Shown one piece after another: positions 6,606 through 11,906 of a stretch of DNA of 11,906 nt. The stretch spans positions 1-11,906 of the forward strand of contig JACMIS010000703.1 of NCBI GenBank assembly GCA_014381035.1, in the 5' to 3' direction. This DNA is from Armatimonadota bacterium. GTDB lineage: Bacteria; Armatimonadota; Armatimonadia; Armatimonadales; Armatimonadaceae. A model generated the notes under the pieces. That model was not told the DNA's origin. It saw nothing but the letters and a program-made list of their open reading frames with translations, and ran no database searches. The position numbers and the translations under genes are program-made. Position 1 is the stretch's first letter. The number at the start of each line of letters is the position of its first letter.

Positions 6606-7423
6606 GGGTTCTTTCGGGTGCCCCCCCCGTTCGCCATACCGTAGCGGATGACGCCAGGCATTGCCGGGTAGGAATCGTCGGAAAGCCGTTCCCGTCGCAC
6701 GTCCTGCTTTTCCGGGTCGCGGATGACACGGTAGGTAACGATGCGGAAGCCGGTCGCGCCCGAACGGCGAGAGACGGCAGGAAGTCCAGGACGAAGCGGG
6801 ATGTGCCGCGATACGACCTCGGGTGAGTTCGTGGAAAGGACGCGGCTTACGAGAGAATAGCGTTCCGCAGGTAGTTTTTTGCCCCAAACTTCCACGCGCA
6901 ACTGGTTGCCGTTCGTGCTGGAACGCAGGCGGATAGGGAATGGGTACGGGTTGGTCAGCCGCAGATCGAGGCTGGGATAAGCGACCGCAGCATCGCGTCC
7001 CGGCGCGATATAGTGTGGGGCGAAAACATGGTGGTGTCGCTCGGCGATGGTCAGACCGGAAAGAAGTGCGGCGTTGTATAATGTGGTTGACGCCTGACAA
7101 ACCCCGCCCCCGAACGCCGGAACGAGTTCGCCGTCGAACGAAACCGGGGCGCGGACATACCCCCGGTCCACCGACCATCCGCGCACCACGTTGTTGAACG
7201 AAAACGTCCCCCCCGGCGCGATCACCCGACCGTCGAGCGAGTTCGCCGCCAGTTCGGCGTTATGTCGTTGTGCTCGTGACCGTCCTTCCAAACGGGTCGC
7301 GAACGCGCTCATACGAGTCTCCGGCGGCGGAAGCGTGTTCAGGTAGGATACCGAAGCACCGACCGCACCGAGTGATGCCACCCCGACGATGCCCGCGAAT
7401 GAGGCTTTTGCCAGTGTTATCAT
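6602..7423 (-). CDS. VanW family protein, membrane-anchored
   Basis: 273 residues. Residues about 7-27 form one hydrophobic N-terminal segment, either a membrane anchor or an uncleaved signal, with the rest outside the cytoplasmic membrane. The VanW domain spans about 48-180 and shows its hallmarks: HNAELAANSLDG, then IAPGGTFSFN, then GGGVCQASTTLYNAAL with conserved Cys109, followed by RHHH, PGRDAAVAY and a 'SLDLRLTNPYPFPI' strand. Residues about 200-262 resemble a G5 domain (GATGFRIVTYRVI with SDDSYPA and VIRYG), a common partner of VanW that may bind cell-wall glycans. The VanW function is not established; it is named from vancomycin-resistance clusters, yet nothing else here resembles a resistance operon. 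The ATG overlaps the macroglobulin stop as ATGA and has its own GGAGA, so translation is probably coupled. A run of eight G codes for part of the GGG near the C-terminus. Alternative: a plain cell-envelope protein without catalysis. Confidence 0.92.
   Translation of the reverse strand: MITLAKASFAGIVGVASLGAVGASVSYLNTLPPPETRMSAFATRLEGRSRAQRHNAELAANSLDGRVIAPGGTFSFNNVVRGWSVDRGYVRAPVSFDGELVPAFGGGVCQASTTLYNAALLSGLTIAERHHHVFAPHYIAPGRDAAVAYPSLDLRLTNPYPFPIRLRSSTNGNQLRVEVWGKKLPAERYSLVSRVLSTNSPEVVSRHIPLRPGLPAVSRRSGATGFRIVTYRVIRDPEKQDVRRERLSDDSYPAMPGVIRYGMANGGGTRKNP
6621..6628. repeat. Eight-base C/G homopolymer in the VanW 3' end
   Basis: Eight consecutive C on the plus strand encode Gly-Gly-Gly on the minus strand, eight codons before the VanW stop. 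Slippage here would only change the last few residues and the stop position, so an effect on function is doubtful. It is also a plausible place for a sequencing error. Confidence 0.8.
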
Positions 7424-10400
7424 GGGCGTATCTCCAGCGGGGTCGCTCCCGACTCCCCATGGAAGCCCGCGTCGTACATCCCCTGAACCACGGTCGGTAA
7501 TGCACGACTCGTCCCCGGTGTTTGCGCGCGCAGGTTGTATTCGAGAACGTGTTTCCCTTTCGGCATTTTGCGGGCGAAAAAGGCGATCCGGTCGTCGCGC
7601 ACATCCACATGGTCATACCAGAACTGCCAGTCGCTACCTGACACTTCTTCGTCCGCCGTGCCTCGTTCTGTGATTTCCGCGCCGGAGGGGAACGTGTCCT
7701 CGATCAACACATAACTCCCGTCGCGGGTCGCGTTGATCGTCAGGCGGACGCGCAAACGATCTCCCTGCGCAAACTGTCCGTTCGGCACGGGCTCCGTTGC
7801 CAGCCGCCACATATCATTGCCGACTTTGCGCGGCAACACACGAAGCACTTCCCGTTTCACCGTTACGCCGTTCCGGGACAACGCCGGGAGTTCCTGACCG
7901 GCGGGTGCGGCGAGGGTTTGACGTAACGCCCCGGAGTAGAATATAGTCCCTCCGGTGGAACCATCGCTCCGGACAAAACGGACGGTATTGAGACCCGATT
8001 GCAGGGCATCCGTCGGCAGTTTCACCATGATTTCGCCTTCGCCCTGCGCACCATTCGCAAGGTCGAGCGTGCGAACCGTTTTGCCATTTATCTCTATTGC
8101 CAGCGCACCCGACGGTGGTTCGGCGTCTTCCGGATGCGCCCGTAAATAATCGCAGAGTGCTACCAGTACCCAGGACGTGTCGCGGGTGTCGCCGAAGTAT
8201 CCATCGGTGCGGCTTTGCATCAAGTAGCGGAGCGTCGCCGAGATACGGTCATCATCCGGGTTGACAGCGAGCAGTGCCCGAAGCGCGAGTGCGGTTGCCA
8301 TGCGGTCGCTACAATCCATGTACGATTGCTTGTCCGGGAATGCTGTCCAGTGGGTCAGTCGCCCTTCCACCACGGCGCGGCGTTGTAGTTCATTGTAGAA
8401 CGGTTCGTAATTCTCACCGAGATCGCGCCCAAGAAGTGTGAGGTAGGCAAGCGCATCTACCGGAAGCTTCGCCGGAACGAGTTTCGTGCGTGTCGCGCTG
8501 TAGCGGAACGGGGTGTGCAACAGGTTGGTCGCTGTGTCGGAGTAACCTGCCTGAGACAGGGCGTATAGCAGGAATGGGCGGGTGCGTACCGGTGCCGTCG
8601 TTGCTAACTTCACTGCGGCTTGAATCCCGCGCTCCAGCATCGCCTCATCTATCGCGTAGTTCTGCGCCCTTGCTTTAGACAATCCGATCAGCACATATGC
8701 CGTCATGAACGGATCGTCTTTATCGGTTTCCCACCAACCCCAGCCGCCCGATTCGGAGTGCTGGAATCGGGTTAGCCGCGCTACCCCGTCACGCACCATG
8801 CGGGGCAGATCGGCTTGTTTCTGCGCGTTTGTGAGTGGTCCGAATTCCTGCACGAGGAGATCCGGATAGAAGCGGCTCATCGTCTGCTCTGTGCAACCGT
8901 AGGGGAAGCCGACCAGATATTCGATCCCACTCGCGAACACACCACGAACCGACGGCGTGACCCGTAACGAAAGACGCGTTTCTGGCGCGACGACGTTGTC
9001 TTCTAACCGAAGCGTGAGTTGATCCGGGGTTAAGGTCAACGTGTCGGGTGGTGCTTCCTCGGATGTCGCCGGGGCGTTGCCCAATTCGCCCGCGAACGTC
9101 GTGAACTGGGTGCGCCCATAGGAGCGAAGCGGAAGCGATGTTTCCACACCGTCCGTGTACGTTTTTTTGCCCGCCACCGTCGGAGTCCAGGCAGTAACGC
9201 GCAACGCGGCAGCCCCGGAACTGTTCGAGGCGAGACGGACGGGCCAACTCACTGTCCCGACACTACCGGCGGCAACCGTAAGGGACTGGGTCTCCTTTTC
9301 GCCGAGGCGTAAAGTAGAAGCAACGAGGCGCACCTGAACCTGTTGTTCGCTCCCGGTCTCGTTGTGCACAATCGCGGATAATCGCGTCGCGTCGCCGCCG
9401 ACCAGATAACGCGGCGTTTCGAGGCGCAGGAAGAACGGTTTCGTCGAGATCACCTTGTTCAGCGCATATCCGACTGCGGTTTCCTCGCTCACGGCGTTCA
9501 CGGTGGCTCGCCACGTGGTCAAGTTATCGGGAAGCGTAACGGTGACGGTCGCTTTGCCCGAACGGTCGGTTCGCCCGTCCGGTAACCAGTACGCCGTGTC
9601 GCGGAACTTGGTCCGTGCTTTGATGTTCGGTTCCGCCTTACTGACGTCGCCGAGATACTCGACGCTGAACGAAAAACTCGTCGAAACGCGGTTCGAGCGC
9701 GGCGGATAAAAAGTTCGTCGCAACGCCTTCGGATCGTCCCCACGCAGGGCATAGATAGACTCATCCACGACGCCGAGCGCGAAGTCTGCCGCGACCGGGC
9801 GACCGCTCGCCGTGCTGGTGGTGACGGAGTAAGTGACGCGGTCGCCGGGATGATAGCGGTCCCCGCCAACGGGGCGAATCTTGACCTGGAGATCCCGCGC
9901 CGCGAGAGTCACGCGAAGCGGTGTTTCGGAGGAGGCGAATTTCTTATTGCGCACATAATTCGCCACCAGTGAGACATTAGGCCCCCATTCTGCTTTGATA
10001 GGGATCCGCACCACCGTGCTACGCTTTCGCACCGGCAGACTCATCGTTTGATAGACCCGATCCCCTTCGACAGACAGCAGAACGTTTTGCCCGATACGGG
10101 ATGTGTTGACCAGCACCCGCGCCGTGTCTCCGGGCAGGTATTTTCGCTTGTCGGTCAACAACGACAGATCGCCATAATCAGTATTGAGATCATCCCCGGT
10201 ATCGCTCGCGACCCAGAGACTGGCTTCGGCGCGAATCGGTCGTCCACCGCTGTCTTTCAGTGTCGTTGTCAGTCGGAGCTCGCCGGTGCGTGATGGGGTC
10301 ACGGAAAGGATGGCGCGACCGTCTTCCCCGGTCGCCGCCGTCTGCGCTACGCCGAGCGGTTTCGTAATGCTTTGCTTTTTCTTCGTGTCCCATTCGTCAT

Positions 10401-11906
10401 AGGCGGCGGCTAAATTGACTGTCACGCCGGGAACCGGGTTCTTCTGCGCGTCCCGCACGGTGACAAAAACCTGGGTCGGCTTCCCCGGTGACGCGACATA
10501 GCCCTCCGGCGAAACGCTGGCGGTCAGATCGCCCGCCGCGACGGTAGCGAGACCGTTGCCCTCGACCAAACGTTGGGATTCATCCTGTACTTCAGCGGTC
10601 AACGTATAGGATTCCACCTGCGGCAATAGTTCGTCGCTCTCGGCTTTCGCGTTGCTCTCCGCGCCCTCCGGATGCCGAATATCGGTGCGCACGCGAACAA
10701 TCGCCTTACCGTTTTTATCCAGGGTGACATCGCCTTCGCCGACAGACTCCCCGTAATAGTTGCTATATGCACTGTCGCGGTAAGAACTCTCGTACTCGTC
10801 GCCGTCGTCCGAGCTGTTTCCGTATTCCGCCGACCAGTCCGCGTCGCGATACACGTAGTAATGTACCTTCGCACCTGCCACCGGCGTACCGAAATAGTAG
10901 GCGGCAGAAACCTCCATTTCCACCGTTTCACCGCGATGATAACGCGCTTTCAGCGGTTTCACGGCGACGGCAAACTCCGGTTTCCGGTACGCGGCGACCG
11001 TGATGTCCGACGTATATTGCTCGTTGCCGACGGTTGTCACCATCATGTAGGAACCGGTCGCGCCCTCAGGACTGATGTCGACGCTCCCCCAGAAGGTTCC
11101 GGCGTTGCCCGTTGTCTTTGTTTCGCGTTTGACCAGCCCCCCGGTCGCATCGCGTATCTCGACCGACACCGCTGTGCCACGCGGAACAGAATATCCCTGT
11201 CGTCCGTCCGCAGTGTCGTTGCGAAGACGGGTGATGCCCTTGTATTGCACCGTATCGCCAGGGCGGTAGATCGTCCGGTCAGTGACGGTATGGACTACAA
11301 ATTGCCCTGTCCCATAGTCATTCCCATACGAAGAACCACCCACGACCGCTTCATCGTTGCCGAGTGTCGCCATCGTCAGGGTAGGGATGCCATTCTCGCT
11401 ACCGGCTGCGTTGAGGGATGCGGGCAGGGAAAGCCGCGTCACGCCGTCCGCGCCCGTTTGCCCGGAAACATAGGTTCTTCCGTTGCGAATGATGCGCACC
11501 GTCGCCCGCGAGATCGGTGTTCCTTTTTGCAGTTCCGCCGTGTAGGCGACCAACTCACGCGGCGATTTTTTGACCACCAGCGCAAGATTCGTCACGAGTA
11601 CATAGGAGGAAGCAGAAAACTTGCCGTAGGAGAATTTCACAAGATATAGACCCGGCTTCCCCTGCGCAGAATTGAGTGGCAATCGGTTGGTGAAAAACCC
11701 CTCCCTGTCCGAGCCCGTGATCGGAATCGCCGTATCCGCGACCAATTGGGGCGGGGTTGCCACCCGGGGGTCGGGCTGTAGCAACACCTTCGTGAGCGTC
11801 GCCTGATTTCCGCTGTAACTGTAGCGTAATTTATTGAAATCGGTGGCGGCATCATCGCGTTTCAGCACTTCCGACAGCCGCGTCCGCCAGATTTTGATTT
11901 TCAAAA
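7420..11906 (-). CDS. Bacterial alpha-2-macroglobulin with thioester site; N-terminus outside window
   Basis: At least 1495 residues, open to the right edge. The first in-frame candidate start, a TTG at 11904, lies at the edge, so the real start and any signal peptide or lipobox are missing. Numbering here starts at that codon. Seen in order: macroglobulin beta-sandwich domains, including TDRTIYRPGDTV (208-219), AYRKPEF (305-311) and a second 'YLPGDTARV' (589-597); an alpha-2-macroglobulin core segment with VVDESIYAL (712-720) and AYWLPDGRTD (771-780), LPDNLTTWRA (791-800); then the alpha-helical thioester domain with GFPYGCTEQTMSRFYP, Cys1004, and GGWGWWET (1053-1060); then a C-terminal receptor-binding-like sandwich ending in MYDAGFHGES. 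Family knowledge: such proteins sit in the periplasm, are cut by attacking proteases at a bait region, and trap the protease by covalent thioester attachment. The CxEQ site is intact, so covalent trapping is possible. It is followed by VanW with a 4-base stop/start overlap. The promoter lies outside the window. Confidence 0.95.
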   Translation of the reverse strand, partial: LKIKIWRTRLSEVLKRDDAATDFNKLRYSYSGNQATLTKVLLQPDPRVATPPQLVADTAIPITGSDREGFFTNRLPLNSAQGKPGLYLVKFSYGKFSASSYVLVTNLALVVKKSPRELVAYTAELQKGTPISRATVRIIRNGRTYVSGQTGADGVTRLSLPASLNAAGSENGIPTLTMATLGNDEAVVGGSSYGNDYGTGQFVVHTVTDRTIYRPGDTVQYKGITRLRNDTADGRQGYSVPRGTAVSVEIRDATGGLVKRETKTTGNAGTFWGSVDISPEGATGSYMMVTTVGNEQYTSDITVAAYRKPEFAVAVKPLKARYHRGETVEMEVSAAYYFGTPVAGAKVHYYVYRDADWSAEYGNSSDDGDEYESSYRDSAYSNYYGESVGEGDVTLDKNGKAIVRVRTDIRHPEGAESNAKAESDELLPQVESYTLTAEVQDESQRLVEGNGLATVAAGDLTASVSPEGYVASPGKPTQVFVTVRDAQKNPVPGVTVNLAAAYDEWDTKKKQSITKPLGVAQTAATGEDGRAILSVTPSRTGELRLTTTLKDSGGRPIRAEASLWVASDTGDDLNTDYGDLSLLTDKRKYLPGDTARVLVNTSRIGQNVLLSVEGDRVYQTMSLPVRKRSTVVRIPIKAEWGPNVSLVANYVRNKKFASSETPLRVTLAARDLQVKIRPVGGDRYHPGDRVTYSVTTSTASGRPVAADFALGVVDESIYALRGDDPKALRRTFYPPRSNRVSTSFSFSVEYLGDVSKAEPNIKARTKFRDTAYWLPDGRTDRSGKATVTVTLPDNLTTWRATVNAVSEETAVGYALNKVISTKPFFLRLETPRYLVGGDATRLSAIVHNETGSEQQVQVRLVASTLRLGEKETQSLTVAAGSVGTVSWPVRLASNSSGAAALRVTAWTPTVAGKKTYTDGVETSLPLRSYGRTQFTTFAGELGNAPATSEEAPPDTLTLTPDQLTLRLEDNVVAPETRLSLRVTPSVRGVFASGIEYLVGFPYGCTEQTMSRFYPDLLVQEFGPLTNAQKQADLPRMVRDGVARLTRFQHSESGGWGWWETDKDDPFMTAYVLIGLSKARAQNYAIDEAMLERGIQAAVKLATTAPVRTRPFLLYALSQAGYSDTATNLLHTPFRYSATRTKLVPAKLPVDALAYLTLLGRDLGENYEPFYNELQRRAVVEGRLTHWTAFPDKQSYMDCSDRMATALALRALLAVNPDDDRISATLRYLMQSRTDGYFGDTRDTSWVLVALCDYLRAHPEDAEPPSGALAIEINGKTVRTLDLANGAQGEGEIMVKLPTDALQSGLNTVRFVRSDGSTGGTIFYSGALRQTLAAPAGQELPALSRNGVTVKREVLRVLPRKVGNDMWRLATEPVPNGQFAQGDRLRVRLTINATRDGSYVLIEDTFPSGAEITERGTADEEVSGSDWQFWYDHVDVRDDRIAFFARKMPKGKHVLEYNLRAQTPGTSRALPTVVQGMYDAGFHGESGATPLEIRP
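7431..7435 (-). promoter_or_regulatory. Shine-Dalgarno of the VanW gene
   Basis: GGAGA on the minus strand lies seven bases upstream of the ATG at 7423-7421, inside the last codons of the macroglobulin gene. It supports this start and independent or coupled re-initiation at the ATGA overlap. Confidence 0.65.
8884..8898 (-). other. Thioester motif GCTEQ of the macroglobulin
   Basis: The minus-strand codons read Gly-Cys-Thr-Glu-Gln, with Cys at 8895-8893 and Gln at 8886-8884. In thioester-containing macroglobulins and complement proteins, this Cys and the following Gln form the internal thioester that reacts with the trapped protease. Residues around it (YG before, TMSRFYP after) match the family, so the site is intact rather than lost, as it is in the thioester-less YfaS-type macroglobulins. 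Confidence 0.9.

Noticed and set aside
7060..7090. TATAATG followed by TTGACG on the plus strand, promoter-like
   Set aside because: The elements are in the wrong order for a promoter (-10-like before -35-like), lie inside the VanW coding region, and no plus-strand gene follows.
6602..7423. Vancomycin-resistance gene cluster suggested by VanW
   Set aside because: No VanA/B ligase, VanH, VanX, VanY, VanS or VanR gene is present. VanW proteins are widespread outside resistance clusters.
10672..11649. Plus-strand open frame of 325 codons opposite the macroglobulin gene
   Set aside because: Arg/Val/His-rich translation without motifs, fully antisense to well-supported macroglobulin domains.

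Overview
The window is about 12 kb of GC-rich bacterial chromosome. It is packed with genes on both strands and shows no sign of a phage, IS element, tRNA, rRNA or CRISPR array. The organism cannot be fixed from the sequence. Three things together hint at a non-proteobacterial, environmental lineage: a thioester alpha-2-macroglobulin next to a VanW protein, a secreted beta-propeller, and start codons placed directly behind -10 boxes. Armatimonadota-like bacteria would fit, but this is a guess.

Layout, left to right. (1) 1-765 (+): the 3' part of an adenylate-forming (AMP-binding, ANL) enzyme cut by the window edge. (2) 722-2122 (+): an M20 zinc dipeptidase whose start lies inside the previous gene, preceded by its own extended -10 box. 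(3) 2126-3193 (+): a 355-residue protein of unknown function with a good Shine-Dalgarno, very probably co-transcribed with the dipeptidase. (4) 3209-5461 (-): a secreted beta-propeller protein. (5) 5462-5555: a 94-bp divergent promoter region, the longest non-coding stretch in the window. (6) 5556-6605 (+): an aldose-1-epimerase-fold protein of the DUF4432 type. (7) 6602-7423 (-): a membrane-anchored VanW-family protein. (8) 7420-11906 (-): a very large bacterial alpha-2-macroglobulin with an intact CTEQ thioester site, cut at its N-terminus by the right edge.

Three transcription units are supported. The dipeptidase and the unknown gene run rightward together. The macroglobulin and VanW genes run leftward together, joined by an ATGA stop/start overlap. 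The propeller and epimerase genes are single genes diverging from the shared 94-bp spacer. The two convergent junctions are extremely tight (15 bp, and a 4-bp TTAA overlap of stop codons), and no rho-independent terminator is visible at either.

No clearly new multi-gene system stands out. The best lead is the coupling of a thioester macroglobulin (an envelope protease trap) to a VanW protein. In proteobacteria, by contrast, thioester macroglobulins are classically paired with the peptidoglycan synthase PBP1C. The second lead is the repeated placement of -10 boxes 6 to 10 bases before the start codon, which suggests leaderless or near-leaderless transcripts. The unknown 355-residue protein is the main uncharacterised gene.
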